Positions 9,253 to 17,627 of a stretch of DNA of 64,000 nucleotides are shown piece by piece; the first letter of the stretch is position 1; the number at the start of each line of letters is the position of its first letter. Below the pieces are notes generated by a model. The model did no database searches, was not told the DNA's origin, and saw only the letters and a program-made list of their open reading frames with translations. A program made the position numbers and the translations under genes. Source of the stretch: Acidobacteriota bacterium (GTDB lineage: Bacteria; Acidobacteriota; Terriglobia; Acidiferrales; UBA7541); contig QHYJ01000026.1 of assembly GCA_003223255.1 (NCBI GenBank), forward strand, positions 1 to 64,000, read 5' to 3'.

Positions 9253-10650
9253 GTGGCTAAGTACGATGTGGCGATTATCGGGAGCGGTCCGGGCGGGTAT
9301 GTGGCGGCGATTCGCGCCGGCGAACTTGGCCTGAAGACCATTGTGGTAGAGAAAGACCCGTTCCTCGGCGGCACCTGCCTGCATGTGGGCTGCATTCCCA
9401 CCAAAGTGTTGCTGCATCACGCTGATATTTACGACCACATCAAAAACGGCGCCGAGTTGGGCTTTGAAATCAGCGGGCTGAAGATCAATTGGGCAAACGT
9501 ACTGGCACGTAAAGACAAAATCGTCAAGAAACACGCCAAGGGCATTGAGTTCCTATTCAAGAAGAACAAAGTGGAGTGGGTGCAAGGCTGGGGACGGTAT
9601 GAGGGGCCGGGAAAAATCAGCGTCGAGAAGGACGGCCAGAAAACCACCATTGAAGCCTCGAGCGTTCTCATGGTCAGCGGCTCGGAAGCGAAGGCGCTGC
9701 CGGGAATCGAACCTGACCACAAAACCATTCTCACCAACCGCTCGATTCTGGAGCTTCCGGAAATTCCGAAATCACTGATTGTGGTAGGGGCGGGCGCGGT
9801 GGGCGTCGAGTTTGCGTCGGTTTACAATTCGTTTGGAACGCAAGTCACCATTTTGGAAGCGTTGCCGCGCACGGTGCCGCTCGAAGACGAAGAGATTTCT
9901 GCGGAACTGACGAAGGCGTTCCAGAAAAAGGGCATCCAGATTTTTACCGGATCAAGCGTCGAGTCGGCAAAGAAGGACGCCAAGGGCGTGACCGTGGCGT
10001 TTAAAGATAAGGATGGGAAATCACAAACTCTGCAGGCGGAAAAGCTGCTGCTGGCGGTGGGCCGCAAGCCGATGACCGAGGGCTGCGGCCTGGAGAAATC
10101 GAAAGCCAAGCTGGAGCGCGGGTTTGTGCACGTCGGTGATTACATGGAAACCGCCGAAAAGGGGCTTTACGCCATCGGCGACATCGTGGCGGGACTGCCG
10201 CAACTGGCGCACGCGGCAATGATGGAAGGGATCATCGCGGTAACGCACATTGCGGGCAAGCCGGCGCATCAAATTGTAAAGACGCGCATTCCCAACGCCA
10301 CCTATTGTGAGCCGCAAATTGGCTCGATTGGCTTGACGGAAAAACAGGCGCGCGAGGCGGGATATTCGGTGAAGACCGGGAAGTTCCCGTTCGTGGGAAA
10401 CAGCAAAGCGACGATTCTGGGCAATCACAACGGTTTCATCAAAGTGGTCTCCGAGGAGACTCACGGCGAGGTGCTTGGGATTCACATTATCGGGCCGCTG
10501 GCGACGGAGATTTTGTCGGAAGCGGCGGCGGTGTTGAATCTTGAGGGCACCATCGACGACATGATGGACATGATTCATGCCCACCCCACGGTCTGGGAAG
10601 GCATGGGAGACGCGTTTGCGTCGGTGCGCGGATTGCAGATTAATGTGTAG
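9253..10650 (+). CDS. lpdA: Dihydrolipoyl dehydrogenase
   Basis: VAIIGSGPGGYVAAIRAGELG, GGTCLHVGCIPTK, HAHPTVWEGMGDAF. Confidence 0.96.
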   Translation: MAKYDVAIIGSGPGGYVAAIRAGELGLKTIVVEKDPFLGGTCLHVGCIPTKVLLHHADIYDHIKNGAELGFEISGLKINWANVLARKDKIVKKHAKGIEFLFKKNKVEWVQGWGRYEGPGKISVEKDGQKTTIEASSVLMVSGSEAKALPGIEPDHKTILTNRSILELPEIPKSLIVVGAGAVGVEFASVYNSFGTQVTILEALPRTVPLEDEEISAELTKAFQKKGIQIFTGSSVESAKKDAKGVTVAFKDKDGKSQTLQAEKLLLAVGRKPMTEGCGLEKSKAKLERGFVHVGDYMETAEKGLYAIGDIVAGLPQLAHAAMMEGIIAVTHIAGKPAHQIVKTRIPNATYCEPQIGSIGLTEKQAREAGYSVKTGKFPFVGNSKATILGNHNGFIKVVSEETHGEVLGIHIIGPLATEILSEAAAVLNLEGTIDDMMDMIHAHPTVWEGMGDAFASVRGLQINV

Positions 10651-10670
10651 ACGTGGATGACGAATAGTAA

Positions 10671-11444
10671 GTGGCGACAGCTCTCCAAATCGATCTGGGA
10701 CTTATGAGCTACGCGGAAGCTTGCGCGTTGCAGAAGCGCGTTGTGGGAACGCGAAAAGCGGATGCAATCGAGGACCTTTTGCTCTTTTGCCAGCATCCGC
10801 ACGTCATCACGCAGGGCCGAAACGGCAAGCGCGAGAACCTGCTGGTGAGCGAGCACCTCCTGCGGCAGAAAGGCGTGGAATTTTTCGAGACCAGTCGCGG
10901 CGGAGATATCACCTATCACGGCCCCGGGCAGATTGTGGGCTATCCCATCCTGAATTTGGGCGCGATCCGGCGCGACGTCGTCTGGTACGTGCGCATGCTG
11001 GAAGAAGCCATGATTCGCGCGACGGCAGAGTTTGGAATTATTGCTGAACGAGAGCAAGGAAAGACAGGCATTTGGGTAAAGGCTCGTGAAGAGAGAGCCC
11101 TCGACTCGCAGGGCTCGCTCGGGATGACGACCCTCGCCGGGTCGTCAGAAAAGCTGGGCGCCATTGGCGTGCACATTAGCCGCTGGGTTACGTCGCACGG
11201 ATTCGCGTACAACGTTTCAACGGATTTGCGGTTTTTCGACCTGATTGTGCCGTGCGGAATTGCAGATCGCAAGGCCACATCTCTAGAAAAATTGTTAGGG
11301 CGCAGGGTCGGGGAAATGGAGGTCGCGCCGCGCCTCGCGAAGCATCTCGGAGAATTGTTCGGCCTGGAGTTGAAGGAAATTTCGAAAAACGAGCTGTTTC
11401 AGAGGCTGGAGCACGCCGAGCAGACGGCGGCGGTTTCCGCGTAG
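10671..11444 (+). CDS. lipB: Lipoyl(octanoyl) transferase
   Basis: FCQHPHVITQGRNGKRENL, RGGDITYHGPGQIVGYPIL, GAIGVHISRWVTSHGFAYNV; GTG start. Confidence 0.93.
   Translation: MATALQIDLGLMSYAEACALQKRVVGTRKADAIEDLLLFCQHPHVITQGRNGKRENLLVSEHLLRQKGVEFFETSRGGDITYHGPGQIVGYPILNLGAIRRDVVWYVRMLEEAMIRATAEFGIIAEREQGKTGIWVKAREERALDSQGSLGMTTLAGSSEKLGAIGVHISRWVTSHGFAYNVSTDLRFFDLIVPCGIADRKATSLEKLLGRRVGEMEVAPRLAKHLGELFGLELKEISKNELFQRLEHAEQTAAVSA
11095..11146. repeat. Two adjacent hairpin palindromes inside the lipB coding sequence (in frame)
   Basis: GAGCCCT...AGGGCTC (11095-11116) and GACGACCC-TCGCC-GGGTCGTC (11126-11146). Confidence 0.75.
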
Positions 11445-11457
11445 GAATGGAGCTGGG

Positions 11458-12711
11458 ATGGCCAAGGAAATGAGCAGGGAACTGACGCGGCAGCAATACC
11501 TGGACCTGTATTACTACATGCGGCTGAACCGCGCCGTGGAAGAAAACATGGTGAAGCTCTTCCGGCAGAACAAGATTGTCGGGGGGCTTTACTCCAGCCT
11601 GGGGCAGGAAGCGATTTCCGTTGGAACTTGCTACGCGCTGGAGAAGAAAGACTGGATCGCGCCAATGATTCGCAACATCGGCGCGCTTCTGGTGAAAGGC
11701 GTGCCGCCGCGCGACATTTTCATGCAGCACATGGCGAAATACGATTCTCCCACGAAAGGCAGGGACGGCACGAGTCATTTCGGGGACTTGGACAACCTGC
11801 ACATCGTCTCGCCCATTTCCATGCTGGGCGATTTGATTCCGGTGATGACGGGTATAGCCATTGGAGCCCGCTACCTGGGACAGAAGGTCGTGGCCATGAC
11901 GTGGATCGGCGACGGCGGCAGCTCGACTGGCGTGTTTCACGAAGGGCTGAATTTCGCGGCCACACAAAAGGCGCCTTTTGTTTTGATCCTCGAAAACAAT
12001 CTTTGGGCGTACTCGACACCGGTGCGCCGGCAGGTGCCGCTCGAGAATCTGGCGGATCGCGCCAAGGCCTATGGAATCGACAGCTACATCGTGGATGGAA
12101 ATAACGTCGTGGCGGTTTACAACACCGCGAGAGAGGCCGTGGAGCGGGCGAGTGCGGGCGAAGGGCCGATTCTGATTGAGGCCAAAACATTCCGCCGGTT
12201 GGGCCACGCGCAACACGATCCTGCCGAATACGTTCCGAAGGAGATGCGCGCGTATTGGGAGGCGCGCGATCCGATTGCTCTTTATGAGAAATTCTTGACC
12301 GCGGAAAAACTCCTCGACGCCGCTGGCAAAAAAGAAATTGACAAGAAACTGGACACCTTGCTTACGGCGGAGCGCGAATTCGCGGAGAACTCGCCGCTGC
12401 CTCCCCCGGAATTCGCGGAAGGGGGTATCTATTGCACGGGCGACGATTGCCACAAGATTCGGGCCAAGTGGGAGCGGCCTATCGCTGAGGTAACGCCACC
12501 GAAATCCAGCGTAACGCCGGTGTGGACGGTTCCCGGCTTCGGCTCAGGGAAGGGTTCCGGCGGCGCGGCTGCGCCGATTCATTTTGGAGATGCGCCAGCG
12601 GCCATGGAAAAGCCATCCGAAAACGGCCGCCCCGCCAAAACGGCAACGAAGGGCACCCCGAAGAAGGCGAAGGCCATGTCGGCGAGTGCTTCGCGAAAGA
12701 CGAGGAGGTAG
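11458..12711 (+). CDS. pdhA: Pyruvate/2-oxoacid dehydrogenase E1 component, alpha subunit
   Basis: TPP-binding WIGDGGSSTGVFHEGLNFAATQKAPFVLILENN; RLGHAQHDPAEYVP. Confidence 0.92.
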   Translation: MAKEMSRELTRQQYLDLYYYMRLNRAVEENMVKLFRQNKIVGGLYSSLGQEAISVGTCYALEKKDWIAPMIRNIGALLVKGVPPRDIFMQHMAKYDSPTKGRDGTSHFGDLDNLHIVSPISMLGDLIPVMTGIAIGARYLGQKVVAMTWIGDGGSSTGVFHEGLNFAATQKAPFVLILENNLWAYSTPVRRQVPLENLADRAKAYGIDSYIVDGNNVVAVYNTAREAVERASAGEGPILIEAKTFRRLGHAQHDPAEYVPKEMRAYWEARDPIALYEKFLTAEKLLDAAGKKEIDKKLDTLLTAEREFAENSPLPPPEFAEGGIYCTGDDCHKIRAKWERPIAEVTPPKSSVTPVWTVPGFGSGKGSGGAAAPIHFGDAPAAMEKPSENGRPAKTATKGTPKKAKAMSASASRKTRR

Positions 12712-12713
12712 AC

Positions 12714-13733
12714 ATGGCTGGTCGGAACGGAACCGCGACAATCGGAGCCGCAACGGGCGGAGCGCAAATCACCTTTCTGGAAGCCATCCGGCAGGCCATG
12801 TTTGAGGAGATGGAGCGAGATCCCACCGTTCTGCTGATGGGCGAAGATGTCGGCGTGTACGGCGGCGCGTTCAAAACAAGCGAAGGACTGCTGGAAAGGT
12901 TTGGCTGGGAGCGCGTGATTGACACGCCGATCAGCGAGAGCGCCATCATCGGCGCGGCCTGCGGGATGAGCTACGTCGGCTTGCGGCCGATCTGCGAGAT
13001 GCAGTTCATCGACTTCATCGTTTGCGCATTCAATCAAATTACAAATTTTGTCGCCAAGGGACATTACTTGTGGAACGCGCCGGCGCCGATCGTGATTCGG
13101 GGGCCGTCGGGTGGCGGTGTGCACGGCGGACCGTTCCATTCGGCGAATCCGGAGATGTACTTCGTCCATACGCCGGGACTAAAGGTGATTTATCCCTCGA
13201 CACCGTACGACGCCAAGGGCCTGCTGAAAGCCGCGGTGCGCGACAATAATCCGGTGCTGTTTTTCGAGCACAAGTTTCTCTATCGGCGCATTAAGGGAGA
13301 AGTTCCGGCGGACGACTATACGGTTCCGATCGGAAAGGCCGAGGTTCGCCGCGAAGGCAAGCACCTAACGATTCTTTCTTATGCAGCAATGATGCACACT
13401 TCTCTGGAAGCCGCGGACGCCCTGGCCCAGGAGGGGATCGAGGCGGAAGTGATTGATCTAAGGACTCTTCTTCCGCTCGATGAAGAGACAATTCTGAACT
13501 CAGTGAAAAATACCAACAAATGCCTGGTCGTGCATGAAGATACCAAGACTGGTGGAATTGCCGGAGAGATTGCCGCGATTCTTTTCGAGAAAGCCTTCCA
13601 GGATCTGGACGGGCCGCTGGTTCGGGTGACGGCGCTGGATACGCCGGTACCCTACGCTCCGACGTTAGAAGAGTATTTTCTGCCCAACGCGAAAAAGGTT
13701 TTTGCGGCTGCGAAAGAGTTGGCGCGGTATTAG
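12714..13733 (+). CDS. pdhB: Pyruvate/2-oxoacid dehydrogenase E1 component, beta subunit
   Basis: LLMGEDVGVYGGAFKTSEGLLERFG; PIVIRGPSGGGVHGGPFHSANPE; LVVHEDTKTGGIAGEIAA. Confidence 0.94.
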   Translation: MAGRNGTATIGAATGGAQITFLEAIRQAMFEEMERDPTVLLMGEDVGVYGGAFKTSEGLLERFGWERVIDTPISESAIIGAACGMSYVGLRPICEMQFIDFIVCAFNQITNFVAKGHYLWNAPAPIVIRGPSGGGVHGGPFHSANPEMYFVHTPGLKVIYPSTPYDAKGLLKAAVRDNNPVLFFEHKFLYRRIKGEVPADDYTVPIGKAEVRREGKHLTILSYAAMMHTSLEAADALAQEGIEAEVIDLRTLLPLDEETILNSVKNTNKCLVVHEDTKTGGIAGEIAAILFEKAFQDLDGPLVRVTALDTPVPYAPTLEEYFLPNAKKVFAAAKELARY

Positions 13734-13807
13734 AATTAGTCTTTGGAATCAGTAACTTAGACTTGTTCCAAAAGAACCGGATGACGGGGGTCATAAGGAG
13801 TAAGGAC

Positions 13808-15196
13808 ATGGCAGTGGATATCGTAATGCCCCAGATGGGCGAGAGCATCTTCGAGGGCACCATCACTAAATGGCTCAAGAAGCCGGGCGACAAGGTCGAG
13901 CGCGACGAGCCGCTATTTGAAATCTCTACCGATAAAGTGGATGCGGAAATCCCCTCGCCTTCCGCCGGTGTGCTCAAGGAAATCAAGGTCGGAGAAGGCC
14001 AAACCGTGCCGATCCAGACCGTGGTTGGCGTGATTGACGCTGCGGGGACTGCGGCTGCTGCGCCAGCGCTCACGCCGGCCCCGGCTCCGGCGAAAGCCCA
14101 AGCACCTGCAGCGGCTCCTGCCAAAGCTCCTGCCGCCGGGCCGGCGCCAGCTCCTGCGCCCAAGCGTGCTGCGCCGGCAGCAGTTTCCGCCCCACCGGCG
14201 CCTCACGATGGCGGTCGCATCCATAGTTCGCCATTGGTGCGACGCATGGCCAAAGAACACGGTATTGACCTGTCTACTATTGAGGGAACCGGGGCAGGCG
14301 GACGCATCAGCAAACAGGACATTGAAGCAGTCATTGCCGCAGCAGGTGGAGCGCCCGCAATTGCTCCGTCCGTCGTCCCGATTGCCGCGGCGCGGCCCGT
14401 TTTGGTGCCCTCGGCTCCGGCTCCAGCCGCCGCTCCTGGAGCGCCGGGCGCGCAAGCGCACGTGTCACTGGAAACCGCGGTGCCACGGGAGAAGATTTAC
14501 TTTGGCAATTACGAAGTCCAGCCTATGAGTACCATACGGCAGCGAATTGCGGAGCACATGGTGGCGTCGAAGCGCGTCTCGGCGCACGTTTACTCGGTCG
14601 AGGAGATCGACATGACGAAAATTGCCGTTCTACGCGCCAAAGCGAAGGACGAGTTCGAGACGCGCTACGAAACCAAGCTGACCTTCATGCCGTTTTTTGT
14701 AAAGGCTGCGGTGGTGGGACTGCGCGCTTATCCGACGTTGAACGCGTCGCTCGACGGCACCAACATCGTCATGCACAAAGACATCAATATCGGCATTGCC
14801 GTGGCACTGGATTGGGGGCTGATCGTTCCAGTGGTGAAGAACGCCGACGAAAAGAACCTTTTGGGCATCCAACGCACGATGAACGACCTTGCCGAACGCG
14901 CGCGCTCGAAAAAGTTGAAGCCCGAGGAAGTGCAGGAGGGCACTTTTTCCATTACCAACCCCGGAGTTTTCGGCGGGCTGTTTGGGTTGCCGGTAATCAG
15001 CCAGCCGAACGTGGGCATCCTCGGACTCGGGGCCATCGAAAAGCGTCCGGTGGTGATTGATGATGCGATTGCCATCCGCTCGATGTGCTATGTCACGCTG
15101 AGCTACGACCACCGCGTGGTGGACGGCGCCATCGCGCACCAGTTCCTGCACAAGGTCAAAGAGACGCTCGAGAACTGGTCGGAGCCTCTGCTATAG
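13808..15196 (+). CDS. pdhC: Dihydrolipoamide acyltransferase (E2), one lipoyl domain
   Basis: Lipoyl motif EISTDKVDAEIPSP, Ala/Pro linker, peripheral subunit-binding domain, catalytic SYDHRVVDGAIAHQFL. Confidence 0.95.
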   Translation: MAVDIVMPQMGESIFEGTITKWLKKPGDKVERDEPLFEISTDKVDAEIPSPSAGVLKEIKVGEGQTVPIQTVVGVIDAAGTAAAAPALTPAPAPAKAQAPAAAPAKAPAAGPAPAPAPKRAAPAAVSAPPAPHDGGRIHSSPLVRRMAKEHGIDLSTIEGTGAGGRISKQDIEAVIAAAGGAPAIAPSVVPIAAARPVLVPSAPAPAAAPGAPGAQAHVSLETAVPREKIYFGNYEVQPMSTIRQRIAEHMVASKRVSAHVYSVEEIDMTKIAVLRAKAKDEFETRYETKLTFMPFFVKAAVVGLRAYPTLNASLDGTNIVMHKDINIGIAVALDWGLIVPVVKNADEKNLLGIQRTMNDLAERARSKKLKPEEVQEGTFSITNPGVFGGLFGLPVISQPNVGILGLGAIEKRPVVIDDAIAIRSMCYVTLSYDHRVVDGAIAHQFLHKVKETLENWSEPLL

Positions 15197-15250
15197 GCAA
15201 GGCGGCCTTAAGAGGAAGAAGGCAGACCATAGGCCGCCACGTTAGGCTAG

Positions 15251-15392
15251 TGTCCCGCGATTGGGCGCTGTCCGGAATTGGGACGACTGTTCCCGCAAAT
15301 GGCCAACAGCGGATTCCCTCTTAAATCGAGCTCTTGCACAAGGAGTTAAAAGGAAAAGCGTTAGAGGTACGGCGTGCTGGAGCCTTACCTGC
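15251..15392 (+). promoter_or_regulatory. Candidate enhancer-site cluster plus possible sigma-54 core (GG-N10-GC at 15379-15392)
   Basis: TGTCCCGCGATTGGGCGC, TGTCCGGAATTGGGACGA and TGTTCCCGCAAATGGCCAACA spaced 18-19 bp; downstream CTGGAGCCTTACCTGCC. Confidence 0.4.
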
Positions 15393-15445
15393 CCCTGTCA
15401 TTGTCAAACCGAGCAGTCCGAAAAGTTTGTCGGGGGGCTGGAATC

Positions 15446-16666
15446 ATGGTAGAAACCAGGCTCGAGGCTTTCACCGATTGTGAGACGATGCACCCACGAA
15501 TTCTCATTGCTGATGATCAAAAGGACGTGCTGGACGCTTTGCAGCTGCTGCTCAAGGGCCAAGGCTACCACCTTGAAATGGTGAGTACCCCGGCGGACTT
15601 GCTTGCCGCTCTGGCGGAACGCCAATTCGACCTTCTCCTCATGGATTTGAATTATGCACGTGACACGACGTCCGGGCGTGAGGGTCTGGATGTGCTCGGC
15701 CACCTGAAGGAGATGGCCGACGCGCCCCCGGTCGTGGCTATGACCGGTTGGGCCACGGTGGGTTTGGCGGTCGCGGCCATGCAGTACGGCGTCAGCGATT
15801 TCGTCGAGAAGCCTTGGAGCAACACGCGGCTGCTGGAAATCCTGGAGAAACAGATTGAGCTGGGCCGGGAGCGCCGCGAATCACGCCGGCGGGCCGACCA
15901 GGAAAAACAGATCCGGGAAGAAGCCATTCATCATTTTCAAGAACAGGAACGGGAGATCGCCGAGGCTAAGGCGATTCAGGAAAAACTGATTCTGCGCGAA
16001 GTTGCGCAACTGGCAGGCTATGAAATCGCCAGTTCCTGGCAATCGGCCGAGGCGGTGGGCGGTGATTATTTCGACGTTCTCCCGCTGGCCGAAGACACGC
16101 TGGGACTGTGCATCGCGGATGTGGCCGGCAAGGGGATCCCGGCGGCGCTGCTGATGTCCAACTTGCAGGCGGCCGTCCGCGGACTCTCTTCCCCATCCTT
16201 GGCGCCTGACTTCCTTTGCAACAGTCTGAACTCTCTCGTTTGCAGGAACACGCACGCCGACCGTTTCATCACTCTTTTCTACGGGCAGTTGGAGGGCCGC
16301 ACGCGGCGCCTGCGCTACGTCAACGCCGGCCACAATGCGCCATTTGTGGTGCATGCGGATGGCTCGCACGAGCGGCTCCAGGAAGGCGGCGGAGTTCTGG
16401 GCGTTTTTGCGGAGCAAAGTTACTCGCTGGGGACCGTGCACCTCGCGACGGGCGACCGTTTAATCCTTTTTACGGACGGTGTAACGGAAGCCTGTGAACC
16501 CCATGGCGAGGAATTTGGGGAAAAGAGGTTATTGTCTTTGCTCGAAGAGCATCGCGCGCTGCCAGCCGGCGAGATTCAAAGGAAAATTGATGCTGCGATT
16601 TCCGAGTTCAGTGGCGGGCATCGGACCGACGACGCTACTCTTCTGGTTCTGGCAGTGGACGTATAA
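15446..16666 (+). CDS. Response regulator receiver domain fused to PP2C/SpoIIE-type phosphatase (RsbU-like)
   Basis: ILIADDQKDVLDALQLLL...VVAMTGWATVGLAVAAMQYGVSDFVEKPW; GGDYFDVLPLAEDTLGLCIADVAGKGIPAALLMS; HRTDDATLLVLAVDV. Confidence 0.93.
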   Translation: MVETRLEAFTDCETMHPRILIADDQKDVLDALQLLLKGQGYHLEMVSTPADLLAALAERQFDLLLMDLNYARDTTSGREGLDVLGHLKEMADAPPVVAMTGWATVGLAVAAMQYGVSDFVEKPWSNTRLLEILEKQIELGRERRESRRRADQEKQIREEAIHHFQEQEREIAEAKAIQEKLILREVAQLAGYEIASSWQSAEAVGGDYFDVLPLAEDTLGLCIADVAGKGIPAALLMSNLQAAVRGLSSPSLAPDFLCNSLNSLVCRNTHADRFITLFYGQLEGRTRRLRYVNAGHNAPFVVHADGSHERLQEGGGVLGVFAEQSYSLGTVHLATGDRLILFTDGVTEACEPHGEEFGEKRLLSLLEEHRALPAGEIQRKIDAAISEFSGGHRTDDATLLVLAVDV

Positions 16667-16708
16667 GCAGTCGCATTTTGGATTTCTTGCCCGTCTTCTC
16701 TCCGCGGG

Positions 16709-17050
16709 TCACTGAATCATGGATTTGAGCTTGGCTACGCACACCGCGAAGTGATCGGGCGGCACAGGTTCGATGCCGGCGTGGTGCAGCGCGCCTCGGA
16801 CGAAGTGTTAGAGGAGATTTCCGCCGGTCAATTCTACGTCCGTCACCGCGGCAAATTCCGATTTCCAGGAAGCTTTCGCGGCCATGCCCTCGGCGGTGTA
16901 GACGTCTTCGTGCGCGCGGCTAACCGGGAGCGCATGCACGAAACCGTGGGTCCCGTTCCGCCGGTAACTGTAAGTCCATGCGCAGGGGATCGCCAGGAAA
17001 CGTTAATTCGTAATAGAAAGAGCCGGGGCCCCTCCCAGCCCTCCCAAAAC
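16709..17050 (-). pseudogene. Remnant of an unidentified protein gene, frameshifted and with an in-frame stop
   Basis: Minus-strand pieces in two frames: GPGSFYYELTFPGDPLRMDLQ then TYSYRRNGTHGFVHALPVSRAHEDVYTAEGMAAKASWKSEFAAVTDVELTGGNLL*HFVRGALHHAGIEPVPPDHFAVCVAKLKSMIQ*. Confidence 0.6.
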
Positions 17051-17073
17051 ACTCGTTCCGGCGTCAGAAACGC

Positions 17074-17505
17074 TTAGCGCCTCTTTTTCTTCTTCCCCGT
17101 TTTCCGCGCCGGCTTCTTGACCGCTTTTTTCCTGGGTTTCGCTTTGGCTTTTTTCTTTGGCGCGGCCTTCTTTTTTTCCGCCTTTTTCGGAGCTGGCCGG
17201 GCCGCAGGCGCAGGCCTCGGGGCCGGGGCCTCCTCTTCCGGCTCTTCGCCTACGATCGCCAATTCCTCTTCCTCGGTCTCCACCATTTCCTGCGACTCGC
17301 CGCCCAGCTCCTCGTCCTCTTCCACCCGTGACAGCTCGTTGTCATCCTCAAAGTTTTCTTTCTCGAAATCCATTCCGTCCTCCCCTGGGGGAATCTCGTA
17401 ACCCGTCGATGCACGGGTCAATAATTTGCTCTTTTGGCCGGAGTTCTCGAAGGACACCCCGCCCTCGCGCCGTTGTTTGTTATCGTACTCGTTGGAACTT
17501 GTCAA
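17074..17505 (-). CDS. Small bipartite charged protein: acidic N-terminal half, Lys/Ala/Pro histone H1-like tail
   Basis: ORF; VEEDEELGGESQEMVETEEEELAI then APKKAEKKKAAPKKKAKAKPRKKAVKKPARKTGKKKKRR. Confidence 0.7.
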   Translation of the reverse strand: MTSSNEYDNKQRREGGVSFENSGQKSKLLTRASTGYEIPPGEDGMDFEKENFEDDNELSRVEEDEELGGESQEMVETEEEELAIVGEEPEEEAPAPRPAPAARPAPKKAEKKKAAPKKKAKAKPRKKAVKKPARKTGKKKKRR

Positions 17506-17627
17506 GTAGTCTGCGAAGTTCCGAGGAAAACGGCCCTTGGTTGGAACTCGCCAACGCGCCCACCCGCACTCGCCGGTGAGACCTGAGACCCGATTGCCAA
17601 TTTTCTATCTACCTGAAAATAAAAGAT

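Noticed and set aside
8793-9404. 203-aa minus-strand ORF over the lpdA start
   Set aside because: No domain, overlaps the repeat-rich lpdA leader and the lpdA coding start
11188-12453. 421-aa minus-strand ORF
   Set aside because: Antisense to lipB 3-prime end and pdhA; shadow ORF in GC-rich coding sequence
14040-14460. Ala/Pro-rich low-complexity stretch in the E2 subunit
   Set aside because: Normal flexible linker of dihydrolipoamide acyltransferases
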